NCBI GenBank assembly: GCA_937899055.1 | Contig: CALBPX010000061.1 | Span: 57,981-121,980 of the forward strand | Origin: an uncultured Bacteroidales bacterium | GTDB taxonomy: Bacteria > Bacteroidota > Bacteroidia > Bacteroidales > UBA932 | Length of the DNA: 64,000 nucleotides | Reading direction: 5' to 3' | Shown: positions 1 through 8,513 of the stretch, in pieces | Layout of the letters: every line of letters starts with the position of its first letter | Numbering within the stretch: the stretch's first letter is position 1 | Program-made: the position numbers and the translations under genes | The notes under the pieces: model-generated | Database searches by the model: none | Told to the model about the DNA's origin: nothing | What the model saw: the letters and a program-made list of their open reading frames with translations, nothing else

Positions 1-2159
1 AGGCTAATCATCATGTCCTCAGCCGCATATATCACATCTTCGGCATTCTTTCCGGTGGTGGCCTCTATCCTCCTTACTCCGGCGGCAATGGCGCTTTCGC
101 TGAGTATCTTGAAATATCCTATCATGCCGGTGGAAGGGATATGGGTTCCTCCGCAGAACTCTACGCTTTCTCCAAACTTTATGACCCTCACCCTGTCTCC
201 GTACTTTTCGCCGAACAGGGCTATGGCTCCGAGTTTCCTTGCTTCCTCTATAGGCATGTCCCTCATCTCTTCCTTCCTGATATCCAGACGTATGAGTGAG
301 TTTACCAGCCTCTCCACTTCTCTGAGTTTATCTGGCTGTACTTTCTCGAAGTGGGAGAAGTCGAACCTGAGTACCTGAGGGCTTACAAACGAACCCTTCT
401 GCTCTATGTGAGTTCCCAGAATCTTCCTCAGGGCAAAGTCCAGAAGGTGGGTTGCACTGTGGTTGGCAGTGGTGGCCATCCTTTTCTGCTCATCAATCTG
501 TGCGGTAAATTCAGAATCCACATCTGCCGGAAGTTTTTCTGTAACATGTATGGAAAGTCCGTTTTCCTTTATTGTATTTATTATTGCGATTTTTTCTCCT
601 ACGGAGTCTTGTATGCATCCGCTGTCTCCTACCTGCCCGCCGCTTTCGGCATAGAAGGGGGTTCTGTCCAAAACTATGTGGAACAGGTCTTTGCCCTTGG
701 TCTTTACTTCTCTGTAGCGGATGATCTTTACTCCTTCCTCCATGGTGTGGTCATAGCCCGTGAAAACGGACTCTGTTTCAGGACCAGAGACATATACCCA
801 GTCTCCTTCCTTCTTGGCCTCTGCGTTGCGGCTCCTTTCTTTCTGCTTCTTGAGTTCGGCCTCAAACCCTGGCAGATCTACTTCCAGACCGTTTTCCTTG
901 GCAATCAGCTCAGTAAGGTCTATAGGAAATCCAAAGGTGTCGTATAATACAAACGCATCTTCTCCCTTTATTGTACGGCTGCCCTCGGTTCTGGATTTTG
1001 TAACCAGGTCATCCATCAGGCGGATGCCTCTTTCAAGGGTGCGCAGGAAGGCATCCTCTTCTTCTTTGATTACCTTGGATATCAGGCCTTCCTGCTTCTG
1101 GATTTCGGGGTAGAAGCTGCCCATCTGATTAACCAGAGTAGGTACAAGTTTATACAGCAGGGGTTCCTTTACGCCAAGGAACGTATAGGCATATCTTACG
1201 GCCCTTCTCAGAATCCGGCGGATTACATATCCGGCCTTTACGTTGGACGGCAGCTGCCCGTCTGCAATGGAAAAGGTTATGGCTCTTACATGGTCTGCTA
1301 TTACCCTAATTGCAATCCGGACTTTCTCGTCGGATGCAGCATAATCCTTTCCGGCAATTTCTCCCACTTTATCCAAAAGAGGGGTGAACACGTCTGTGTC
1401 GTAGTTGCTCTTCTTGCCTTGAAGTGCCATACAGAGCCTTTCGAATCCCATTCCCGTATCTACATTGTTGTGAGGGAGTTTCTCAAGGCTTCCGTCTGCC
1501 TTGCGGTTGAACTGCATGAACACCAGGTTCCATATCTCAATTACCAGAGGGTCAGACTTGTTTACAAGTTCCCTTCCTGGTACGGCGGCTCTTTCAGCAT
1601 CATCGCGGAGGTCTATATGGATTTCGCTGCAAGGGCCGCACGGTCCCTGCTCTCCCATCTCCCAGAAGTTATCCTTGCGGCTGCCAAGGAGCACTCTGTC
1701 TGCCGGAAGATATTTCAGCCAGTTGTCTCTAGCCTCTTCGTCCATACCGAGTCCGTCCGGTTCATAGCCCTCAAATACCGTAGCATACAGCCTGTCCGGA
1801 TCTATTCCAAAGACCTTTGTCAGCAGTTCCCAGCTCCATTCAATGGCCTCTTTCTTGAAGTAGTCTCCAAAGCTCCAGTTGCCCAGCATCTCAAACATCG
1901 TATGGTGGTAGGTATCATGCCCAACTTCTTCAAGGTCATTATGTTTTCCGCTTACCCTAAGGCACTTTTGCGAATCCGCCGCCCTCTTTGCAAATGGAGC
2001 GGCATTACCCAGGAATATATCCTTGAACTGATTCATTCCGGCGTTTGTAAACATCAGGGTAGGGTCATTCTTTACAACCATCGGTGCACTTGGCACAATT
2101 GCGTGCTCCTTGCTTCTGAAAAACTCCAGGAACGTTTCTCTTATCTTTCTTGATTCCAT
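1..2159 (-). CDS. alaS: Alanyl-tRNA synthetase, C-terminus outside the window
   Basis: Attaches alanine to tRNA-Ala in the cytoplasm. The minus-strand frame is open from an ATG at 2159 to the left edge, giving about 719 of the usual ~870 residues. The class II catalytic core is at the N-terminus ([16 protein letters not shown] at about residue 93). The editing domain carries the zinc ligands HSATH (about residue 567) and CGGTH (about residue 668), so both aminoacylation and editing parts are present; the C-Ala domain lies beyond the edge. No frameshift is seen. Identification is secure. The leader holds a threefold 16-bp tandem repeat. Confidence 0.97.
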   Translation of the reverse strand, partial: MESRKIRETFLEFFRSKEHAIVPSAPMVVKNDPTLMFTNAGMNQFKDIFLGNAAPFAKRAADSQKCLRVSGKHNDLEEVGHDTYHHTMFEMLGNWSFGDYFKKEAIEWSWELLTKVFGIDPDRLYATVFEGYEPDGLGMDEEARDNWLKYLPADRVLLGSRKDNFWEMGEQGPCGPCSEIHIDLRDDAERAAVPGRELVNKSDPLVIEIWNLVFMQFNRKADGSLEKLPHNNVDTGMGFERLCMALQGKKSNYDTDVFTPLLDKVGEIAGKDYAASDEKVRIAIRVIADHVRAITFSIADGQLPSNVKAGYVIRRILRRAVRYAYTFLGVKEPLLYKLVPTLVNQMGSFYPEIQKQEGLISKVIKEEEDAFLRTLERGIRLMDDLVTKSRTEGSRTIKGEDAFVLYDTFGFPIDLTELIAKENGLEVDLPGFEAELKKQKERSRNAEAKKEGDWVYVSGPETESVFTGYDHTMEEGVKIIRYREVKTKGKDLFHIVLDRTPFYAESGGQVGDSGCIQDSVGEKIAIINTIKENGLSIHVTEKLPADVDSEFTAQIDEQKRMATTANHSATHLLDFALRKILGTHIEQKGSFVSPQVLRFDFSHFEKVQPDKLREVERLVNSLIRLDIRKEEMRDMPIEEARKLGAIALFGEKYGDRVRVIKFGESVEFCGGTHIPSTGMIGYFKILSESAIAAGVRRIEATTGKNAEDVIYAAEDMMIS

Positions 2160-2161
2160 AT

Positions 2162-2209
2162 AATCAACAACTTAAATAATCAACAAGTTAAACAATCAAC
2201 AAGTCAAAC
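2162..2209. repeat. Three tandem 16-bp units in the alaS leader
   Basis: Three contiguous units, AATCAACAACTTAAAT, AATCAACAAGTTAAAC and AATCAACAAGTCAAAC, lie directly upstream of the alaS start with no spacer. Each unit differs from the consensus at one to three positions. They would be transcribed in the 5' leader of alaS. The role is unknown; candidates are repeated protein-binding sites or simple slippage. Confidence 0.8.
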
Positions 2210-2263
2210 TTCAATTTTACAGCCAAAAAAGTTCAGCATTGCCGACAACTAGGCATAATCGTA

Positions 2264-2271
2264 CAAAAATA
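2264..2271 (-). promoter_or_regulatory. Putative -7 element for alaS
   Basis: On the minus strand this reads TATTTTTG, matching the Bacteroidota -7 consensus TAnnTTTG, about 105 bases upstream of the alaS ATG. No good TTTG -33 element is seen at the expected spacing, so the call is tentative. Confidence 0.35.
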
Positions 2272-2400
2272 ATATTTATTACCGAATAATGATACTATCG
2301 TATTGACACCGTGGTGCGGAATCCTGGATCCGATACAAAAGGTTCCTTTCGTTGCTGCGCCATTTTTTTGTTAATTGCGGGAGTTAAAGGATTTCTTGAT

Positions 2401-2408
2401 TAAATTTG
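2401..2408 (+). promoter_or_regulatory. Putative -7 element, near-leaderless start of the MerR-type gene
   Basis: TAAATTTG matches the -7 consensus TAnnTTTG and ends only six bases before the ATG at 2415. If it is used, the transcript would start at or within a few bases of the start codon. A TTTG at 2367-2370 is too far away (30 bases) to be an ideal -33 element. Confidence 0.4.
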
Positions 2409-2414
2409 CAAGGT

Positions 2415-2828
2415 ATGGAAGAAGGCAGCAAACTATATTACACAGTAGGAGATGTTTCCAAGATTCTCGGCGAGAACGCATCTCTCGTAAGGTTCTGGTC
2501 TGACCAGTTCGGGCAGTTCATAAAACCTGTAAGGAACAAGAAGGGTAACCGCTTTTTTACTCAGAAAGACATAGGTACGTTCAAGATGATTCATCATCTG
2601 GTCAAGGAAAGCGGAATGACGCTGGAAGGTGCCCGTCTGAGGCTCAAGCAAAACCTCTCCGGTGCCGACAGCAAACTGGAGGTCATAGAAAAACTTAGGT
2701 CCATCAGGGCCAGGCTTGTGGCCGTAATGCAGGATCAGGAAGATCCTGAGGATGGCTCCGAGGAGGGTCTGGACGAAGGTCCTGATATGAGTGTGGCGGA
2801 GAATCCTGCAGAAAAGGAGGTTGAATAA
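2415..2828 (+). CDS. MerR-family transcriptional regulator
   Basis: A 137-residue protein whose first ~75 residues form a MerR-type winged helix (YYTVGDVSKILG, then the wing NKKGNRFFTQKDI and the helix containing IHHLVKESGMTLEGARLRL). The C-terminal ~45 residues are acidic and low in complexity, with no metal-binding cysteines, so it is probably not a metal sensor. The ATG at 2415 was preferred over a TTG at 2406 because a -7 box covers 2401-2408. It begins a close-packed run: the next gene starts one base after its stop. Bacteroidota often carry such a gene in housekeeping loci; its ligand and targets are unknown. Confidence 0.85.
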   Translation: MEEGSKLYYTVGDVSKILGENASLVRFWSDQFGQFIKPVRNKKGNRFFTQKDIGTFKMIHHLVKESGMTLEGARLRLKQNLSGADSKLEVIEKLRSIRARLVAVMQDQEDPEDGSEEGLDEGPDMSVAENPAEKEVE

Positions 2829-2829
2829 T

Positions 2830-3615
2830 ATGGCAGACAAGGTTTTTAAGGTAAAGGCCGCCGATATCGCTGAGGCTATTGAAGAGTTTGCACCTGTTTC
2901 CACTCAGGCCGAGTGGGATAACAGCGGTTTTACAGCGGGCAATCCTTCCGCAGAGGTTTCCAAGGCACTGGTTGCCCTTAACTGTTCTCTTGAGGTGATG
3001 CAGGAGGCCGTGGAAAAGGGTTGCGACATGGTAGTTACCCACCATCCGCTGATTGTCCATAAGCCTCTTCTTTCCATTTTGGAAGGGGATGTGAGGTCTG
3101 ACACCATAATGCTTGCAGTCAGGTCCGGAATAACGGTTTATTCTTCTCATACCCCTCTGGACAGGGCCTGCGGAGGTCTGAATGACATTATGGCTCAGCG
3201 ATTGGGTCTTGGGAATATTGAGCTTTTAGGTTCGGACGGGTTTTCAAGGGTTGGTGTCCTTGCAAGGCCTGTGGGGTGCAAGGCATTCATAGACAAGGTA
3301 AAGAAAGCCTTCGAGGCTCCTGTCATCCGTTGCTCCAGGCCTCTGAGGGAGAAAATCCGCAAGGTTGCCGTAAGCAGCGGCGGCGGGCAGGGCGCCATTG
3401 CAGATGCAGTCTGCGCCGGAGCTCAGGTTTTGGTAACAGGGGACGTGACGCATCATAATTTCTACACGCCGGACGGGTTTATGGTAATTGACATAGGGCA
3501 TCATTATTCGGAACTTTGTGCAATGCAGCTCCTGAAATCAATTATTCAGAAAAATTTTCCTAAATTTGCCGTCCTATTGAGCGAGGCAGACAAAAGCCCG
3601 ATATTTTATTTTTGA
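2830..3615 (+). CDS. NIF3/DUF34 family metal-binding protein
   Basis: A 261-residue member of the NIF3 (YbgI/DUF34) family, dinuclear-metal proteins often annotated as GTP cyclohydrolase type 2-like without firm proof. Family signatures are DNSGFTAG near the N-terminus, VTHHPLI with its metal-binding histidines, SSHTPLDRACGGLND, and a C-terminal TGDVTHHNFY and IGHHYSE. At this length it is the short form, lacking the PII-like insertion found in ~365-residue relatives. The start at 2830 (MADKVF) lies one base after the MerR stop; an upstream in-frame ATG at 2791 overlaps that gene and was rejected. It sits directly before the zinc-ribbon gene. Confidence 0.92.
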   Translation: MADKVFKVKAADIAEAIEEFAPVSTQAEWDNSGFTAGNPSAEVSKALVALNCSLEVMQEAVEKGCDMVVTHHPLIVHKPLLSILEGDVRSDTIMLAVRSGITVYSSHTPLDRACGGLNDIMAQRLGLGNIELLGSDGFSRVGVLARPVGCKAFIDKVKKAFEAPVIRCSRPLREKIRKVAVSSGGGQGAIADAVCAGAQVLVTGDVTHHNFYTPDGFMVIDIGHHYSELCAMQLLKSIIQKNFPKFAVLLSEADKSPIFYF

Positions 3616-3616
3616 T

Positions 3617-4486
3617 ATGGCAACAACAAAGAATAAGAAAACCAATCCTGCAGTGAGCGGTGAAACCTTTACATCGCTGCAGATTTCAACCAAGAATGCA
3701 GATGCTGCGGAGATGGAACGTAAACTCCATCTTCTGTATCAACTTCAGCAGACAGATTCCAAGATAGACGCTATTTACCTGCTCAGGGGAGAACTTCCGC
3801 TGGAGGTGAGAGACCTTGAGGACGAGGTAGCCGGCCTGAAGACCAAACAGGCCGCTGTCCAGAAGGAAATCAAGGAAATAGAGGGCTTTATCGCCGACAA
3901 GAAAAACGAGATGGAAGAGCGGAGGCTCTCTATCAAGAAGTATGAGCAGCAGCGCAACGAGGCTCGCAACAGCCGCGAGTTCGAATCGCTCTCCAAGGAG
4001 ATAGAGTTCCAGCAGCTGGAGGTGCAGCTGGCAGAAAAGAGAGCCAACGAAGGCACCAAGAAGCTGGTGGAAAAGAAAGAGGAACTTGCACTCATCGCCG
4101 AGGAAATGAAGGGCCGTCAGACAGACCTTGAAAACAAGCAGAAGGAGCTGGAAAACATTGAGAAAGAGACGGAAAGGGAAGAAGAGCAGCTTCGTCAGGT
4201 TAGTGCCGGTTATCAGGAGCAACTGGATGCCAGAATGTTGGCCGCATACGAAAAGGTAAGAGGAAATGTACGCAACAAGATGGCCGTAGTTACCGTTGTA
4301 AGAGGTGCTTGCGGCGGTTGCTTCAACAAGATTCCTCCGCAGAGGGAGATAGACATAGACGAGAGCCGTAAGATTGTAGTTTGCGAATATTGCGGAAGAA
4401 TACTTGTAAGCTCAAGGTTTGCTGAGGAAGATTCCGCACCTGCATCTGAGGAAAAGACTGCAAAGAAGGCTGCAAAGAAAAAGTGA
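3617..4486 (+). CDS. Zinc-ribbon coiled-coil protein (DUF164 / zf-RING_7)
   Basis: A 289-residue protein. A variable N-terminus of about 35 residues is followed by a long charged coiled coil (about residues 35-200, rich in E, K and Q) and a C-terminal C4 zinc ribbon: ACGGCFNKIPPQ then VVCEYCGRILV, two CxxC pairs about 25 residues apart. The last residues are a Lys/Ala tail (KTAKKAAKKK). This is the bacterial CT398-like family, a hairpin coiled coil with a terminal ribbon that probably binds nucleic acid or protein; the exact role is not established. It is one base from both neighbours, and pairing with a NIF3 gene is common in Bacteroidota. Confidence 0.9.
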   Translation: MATTKNKKTNPAVSGETFTSLQISTKNADAAEMERKLHLLYQLQQTDSKIDAIYLLRGELPLEVRDLEDEVAGLKTKQAAVQKEIKEIEGFIADKKNEMEERRLSIKKYEQQRNEARNSREFESLSKEIEFQQLEVQLAEKRANEGTKKLVEKKEELALIAEEMKGRQTDLENKQKELENIEKETEREEEQLRQVSAGYQEQLDARMLAAYEKVRGNVRNKMAVVTVVRGACGGCFNKIPPQREIDIDESRKIVVCEYCGRILVSSRFAEEDSAPASEEKTAKKAAKKK

Positions 4487-4487
4487 T

Positions 4488-5684
4488 ATGGAGAGCAGGT
4501 CCTATACATTAAGGGATCTCTTCTTCAGGCACGTAGGACAGACATCCTCTTCCCCGCTTGGATTATCCATAGTAAGGGCGGAGGGTGTCTTTTTATATTC
4601 GGAAGACAAGAGATACCTCGACTTCATTTCCGGAGTTTCCGTAAGCAATGTTGGGCATTGCCGCAGGGAGGTGGTTGAGGCCATTGCCCGGCAGGCGGAA
4701 AACTATGCCCACCTGATGGTTTACGGCGAAATGATAGAATCTCCGCAAGTGCTTCACGCCAAGCTCCTTACATCTATACTGCCGGAGTCTTTGGACTGCG
4801 TGTACTATGTAAACAGCGGAAGCGAAGCAAACGAGGCGGCCATAAAACTTGCAAAGCGGATTACAGGAAGGAGGCATCTGGTATCTTGCCGTAACGCCTA
4901 TCATGGAAGCACTCAGGGGGCCCTTAGCCTGATGGACAGCGAGGATTTCAAAAATTCTTTCAGGCCGTTGCTTCCCATGGTAGAACATATTGTGTTCAAC
5001 GATATGGATTCTCTTTCGGTCATATCTGATCAGACGGCGGCAGTCATAATAGAGCCGGTTCAGGGAGAAGGCGGTGTGCAGATACCCGTACCCGGATTTT
5101 TGGAGGCCCTCCGGAAAAGATGCAATGAAACCGGAGCGCTTCTGATATTTGACGAGGTGCAGACCGGATTCGGCCGCACCGGAAAGATGTTTGCCTTCCA
5201 GAAGTTTGGAGTGGTCCCCGATATCCTGACGCTTGCGAAGGCACTCGGAGGCGGTATGCCGCTGGGAGCCATGGTGACATCGCAGCAGAAGATGAGCTTC
5301 TGGCAGACGGATCCTCCGCTGGGACATATTACAACCTTCGGAGGACATCCGGTAAGCTGTGCGGCAGCCCTGGCATCGCTGAGGCTGCTGCTGGAAAAAG
5401 ACTGGGTGGGGGATGTAGATAGAAAATCAAAAAAAATTTATGATGCGCTGATATCTCATCCTGCTGTAAAAGAGATACGTGCGGCCGGACTTCTGCTGGC
5501 CGTGGATTTGGGCGATGCGGAGAAGGCAAAAAAAGTGCTATATTTACTACTCGATGAGGGAGTGATTACGGACTGGTTCCTTTTCCAACCTACATCGTTC
5601 AGGATAGCACCTCCGCTTTGCATTACAGATGAGGAACTTGACCTTGGAATTGATGCGGTCAGGAGGGCGTTGGACAAACTTTAG
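4488..5684 (+). CDS. Class III PLP-dependent aminotransferase (ArgD-like)
   Basis: A 398-residue fold-type I aminotransferase of the acetylornithine/ornithine/GABA group. Visible signatures are SGSEANEAAIKLAKR (phosphate binding), FDEVQTGFGRTGKMFAFQ with the PLP-binding Asp, and LAKALGGGMPLGA with the Schiff-base lysine. The start at 4488 lies one base after the zinc-ribbon stop; an in-frame ATG at 4419 is inside the previous gene. No arginine biosynthesis genes are nearby, so acetylornithine as substrate is not supported by context; Bacteroidota relatives are usually labelled only as aspartate aminotransferase family. dnaB follows after six bases. Confidence 0.9.
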   Translation: MESRSYTLRDLFFRHVGQTSSSPLGLSIVRAEGVFLYSEDKRYLDFISGVSVSNVGHCRREVVEAIARQAENYAHLMVYGEMIESPQVLHAKLLTSILPESLDCVYYVNSGSEANEAAIKLAKRITGRRHLVSCRNAYHGSTQGALSLMDSEDFKNSFRPLLPMVEHIVFNDMDSLSVISDQTAAVIIEPVQGEGGVQIPVPGFLEALRKRCNETGALLIFDEVQTGFGRTGKMFAFQKFGVVPDILTLAKALGGGMPLGAMVTSQQKMSFWQTDPPLGHITTFGGHPVSCAAALASLRLLLEKDWVGDVDRKSKKIYDALISHPAVKEIRAAGLLLAVDLGDAEKAKKVLYLLLDEGVITDWFLFQPTSFRIAPPLCITDEELDLGIDAVRRALDKL

Positions 5685-5690
5685 GAGACT

Positions 5691-7196
5691 ATGGCAAAGA
5701 CTGTAAGAAACAAAAAAGGCGAGGTTGACCTTGAGGTGAGCGCCCTGGAACATGGAGTGAAGGTTCCGCAGGCTCCGGAGGTGGAGGCTTCCGTTCTGGG
5801 AGCCATGATGTTGGATCAGGACATTGTGGAGGAACTTATGACGGTTCTCCAGGAGGAGTGCTTTTACAAACCGGAAAACAGAATGATATTCAAGGCCATA
5901 AGCCAACTCAGCGCAGCTTCCCGTCCAGTGGATATGATGACTGTTGCAGACCGTCTGAAATTCAACGGCGATTTTGACGCCAGCGGAGGGCTGGACTATC
6001 TTACCCGCCTTACTTCCGATATCGGAGCCGCGGTTCATGTGAACTATTATGCAAAGATTCTGGTTGACAAGTTCATTCAGAGAGAAATGATTTCTATCAC
6101 AAACGATTCTCTCCGCAAGTCATACGACGAGAGCGAGCCTGTTGACGATCTTCTGAACTCTTTGCAGCAGAAGCTGTTCGATTTGTCTGAAAAGAACATG
6201 AGCCGCAAGGAGCAGACAATTTCGGATATCATAACAAACAAGCTCCGTAATCTGGAAGAACTTCAGACAAAGGAGGGCGGTCAGACAGGTCTTCAGAGCG
6301 GCTATATGGCTTTGGACAAGGTTACCTTCGGATGGCATCCGTCAGACCTTGTAATCATTGCCGGCCGTCCTGGAATGGGAAAGACGGCGTTCGTGCTTAC
6401 TATGGCCCGCAACATGGCCGTTGACTTTAACATTCCTATTGCGTTCTTTTCTCTGGAACAGGCTCCTACGCAGCTGATAGAAAGGCTTTTGGTTGCTGAG
6501 TCCGGCCTTCCTTCAGAAAAGATTAAAGGAAGTGTAAAGATGACTCAGGCAGACTGGACTCAGCTCGACGACAGCATCAAGCGTCTGGTTGAGGCTCCAA
6601 TCTACATAGACGACACTCCTTCGCTTCCCATTGTGGATTTGAGGGCCAAGGCCCGCAGGCTTGTAAAGAGCAGCGGCGTAAAGCTCATCATCATAGACTA
6701 CCTCCAGCTGATGACCGGAAGCAAGGAACTCAAGGGCAACCGCGAGCAGGAAGTTGCCGAGATTTCCAGATCGCTGAAGGCAATTGCTAAGGAGCTGGAT
6801 GTTCCGGTAATTGCCCTGGCACAGCTCAGCCGTCAGGCAGAGTCAGCCACCGGAGGCCAGAAGAAACCTCAGCTTACCCACCTCAGGGAATCCGGAGCCA
6901 TAGAGCAGGATGCCGATATAGTTCTCTTTCTGCATCGCCCTGAGTATTACGGCCTTGAAGATTTGAATGTAGAGCCCGGACTGACAGATGTCATCATTGC
7001 CAAGCACCGTAACGGAGCTACCGGCGAAGTGCAGCTCAAGTTCATTGCATCGCAGATGAAATTTGTTGACCGTAACGATTTCTACGCTTCCATGCCTCCT
7101 TCTGCTCCGTCTCCTATTTCCTACCAGTCCAGAATCAATTCGGGCGGATATGATGATTTTGTCACCACTCCGGAAGATGAATATGACCCTATGTAG
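5691..7196 (+). CDS. dnaB: Replicative DNA helicase
   Basis: The hexameric 5'-3' helicase that unwinds DNA at the replication fork and works with primase, whose gene (dnaG) is at 52611-54635. At 501 residues it has the N-terminal hexamerisation domain (about 25-130), a linker, and a RecA-like motor domain with Walker A GRPGMGKT (residues 225-232), Walker B LIIIDYLQLM and the SGAIEQDADIVLFLHRP segment. No intein is present. The C-terminal ~45 residues are a variable tail. It is the fifth gene of a tightly spaced run, and 55 bases separate it from the next gene. Confidence 0.97.
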   Translation: MAKTVRNKKGEVDLEVSALEHGVKVPQAPEVEASVLGAMMLDQDIVEELMTVLQEECFYKPENRMIFKAISQLSAASRPVDMMTVADRLKFNGDFDASGGLDYLTRLTSDIGAAVHVNYYAKILVDKFIQREMISITNDSLRKSYDESEPVDDLLNSLQQKLFDLSEKNMSRKEQTISDIITNKLRNLEELQTKEGGQTGLQSGYMALDKVTFGWHPSDLVIIAGRPGMGKTAFVLTMARNMAVDFNIPIAFFSLEQAPTQLIERLLVAESGLPSEKIKGSVKMTQADWTQLDDSIKRLVEAPIYIDDTPSLPIVDLRAKARRLVKSSGVKLIIIDYLQLMTGSKELKGNREQEVAEISRSLKAIAKELDVPVIALAQLSRQAESATGGQKKPQLTHLRESGAIEQDADIVLFLHRPEYYGLEDLNVEPGLTDVIIAKHRNGATGEVQLKFIASQMKFVDRNDFYASMPPSAPSPISYQSRINSGGYDDFVTTPEDEYDPM

Positions 7197-7251
7197 TCCG
7201 GTGTGGCAGAATATTTGAACTTGTATAGATGAATCAATAAAAACTACGGAT

Positions 7252-8046
7252 ATGAAATTTAGACATTTGCTGACTCTGATTTCCTTGTTTGTCTTCTGCG
7301 GGGCTGTTTATGCCCAGGAAAACAACGACTATCCCTTCAAATCTGGAGAGAGGCTGGACTTTGTTATGAACTATACATGGGGCAACGTTATAACTGACGT
7401 AGGCAGTGCAACTTGCGTAACTACATACGCAGACGGCAAGTACAATATCCTGCTTACCGGAAAGACTTACCGGTTCTTTGATACGTTCTTCAAGGTCAGA
7501 GAACGGTTTGAGGCAAGGTTCTATGAAGACTCGTTCCGGCCGCTCAGGTTCCACAGAGAGGCTTCGGAGGGTAAGTATTACATGAACAATACCCTGACAT
7601 TCAACAAGAACCTTTCAATATCAAGCAGAACCCAGAAGAAGAACCGCGAGCCTGTTGACACCCTTCTGAGCGGAAGTGTAAACACAATGGATCTGCTCAC
7701 CCTCTTCTTCAAGTACCGTACTATGGACTTCTCCGAATCCAGCATCGGAGTAAAGAAACCTCTGGAATTTGTCATAGACAAGGAAATATACAACCTTTAC
7801 TTCATTTATCTGGGCAAGGAAAAGAAAAGAGTTCCCGGGGCAGGTACTTTCAACACCATGAAGTTTGCAGCTAAGGTGGTGGCAGGCAATGTGTTTGACG
7901 GTAAGGAAGACTTGCTTATCTGGGTTACTGACGACCAGAACAAAATTCCGGTATTCTTTGAATCGCCTGTGATTGTGGGCAAGGTCCAGGGCCGTGTAAG
8001 CTCCATAACAGGAAACAAATATCCTCTCACCTCAAAGATCAAGTAA
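7252..8046 (+). CDS. DUF3108 family periplasmic protein
   Basis: A 264-residue protein with a Sec signal peptide (FRHLLTLISLFVFCGAVYAQ) and no other membrane segment, so probably periplasmic. The mature part looks like the DUF3108 family: YPFKSGERLDFVMNYTWGNV near the start, then alternating beta strands, typical of a lipid-binding half-barrel. Its molecular function is unknown. It lies just upstream of the rseC-rnf cluster (24 bases to rseC), which suggests shared transcription rather than a proven functional link. Confidence 0.82.
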   Translation: MKFRHLLTLISLFVFCGAVYAQENNDYPFKSGERLDFVMNYTWGNVITDVGSATCVTTYADGKYNILLTGKTYRFFDTFFKVRERFEARFYEDSFRPLRFHREASEGKYYMNNTLTFNKNLSISSRTQKKNREPVDTLLSGSVNTMDLLTLFFKYRTMDFSESSIGVKKPLEFVIDKEIYNLYFIYLGKEKKRVPGAGTFNTMKFAAKVVAGNVFDGKEDLLIWVTDDQNKIPVFFESPVIVGKVQGRVSSITGNKYPLTSKIK

Positions 8047-8070
8047 GGTCAGGTCTTTATTTTTATCGCG

Positions 8071-8502
8071 ATGAAAAAAGGTGTAATAGCTCACGATGGA
8101 GTGATATGTGAAGTGACATCTTGGGGCTACAGGGTTTCCATTGTGTCTAAAAGCGCCTGTGCGGCCTGTCATGCCAAGGGACTGTGCTCTGCGTCTGAAA
8201 TGTCGGACAAAATCATTGATGTTAAGGACGCCGATACATCAAGGTTCAGGTTAGGAGATCAGGTCTGCGTGAATCTTGAAGAGAAAATGGGAATGAGGGC
8301 AGTCTGGCTGGTTTACGCCATTCCTGCGTTAATTTTAGTAACATTTTTGTTATATTTGCAACGTTTGGGCGTAAGCGAACTGGCTACAGGATTGAGTGTT
8401 TTGGGTGCTTTGGCCCTGTACTTTCTGATATTGATGATTTTCAGGAAGCGGATAGGCCGTCAATTCAATTTTGTGCTTACTCCCAAGGATAAGGACAACT
8501 AA
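8071..8502 (+). CDS. rseC: RseC/MucC-like membrane protein at the head of the rnf genes
   Basis: A 143-residue protein of the SoxR-reducing system RseC family. The N-terminal domain has a cysteine group (CAACHAKGLC, plus an earlier Cys at about residue 14), followed by two transmembrane helices (about 74-93 and 99-118) and a basic cytoplasmic tail. In enterobacteria RseC is tied to SoxR reduction and sigma-E control; in Bacteroidota it simply heads the rnf operon. Its ATG is the last part of a palindrome ATCGCGAT (8065-8072). A promoter-like TATATTTG lies inside its first transmembrane segment at 8351-8358. Confidence 0.88.
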   Translation: MKKGVIAHDGVICEVTSWGYRVSIVSKSACAACHAKGLCSASEMSDKIIDVKDADTSRFRLGDQVCVNLEEKMGMRAVWLVYAIPALILVTFLLYLQRLGVSELATGLSVLGALALYFLILMIFRKRIGRQFNFVLTPKDKDN

Positions 8503-8513
8503 CAATTAACTAA

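Noticed and set aside
2162..2209. Possible CRISPR-like array
   Set aside because: The units are contiguous, only 16 bp and lack spacers; no cas genes are in the window.
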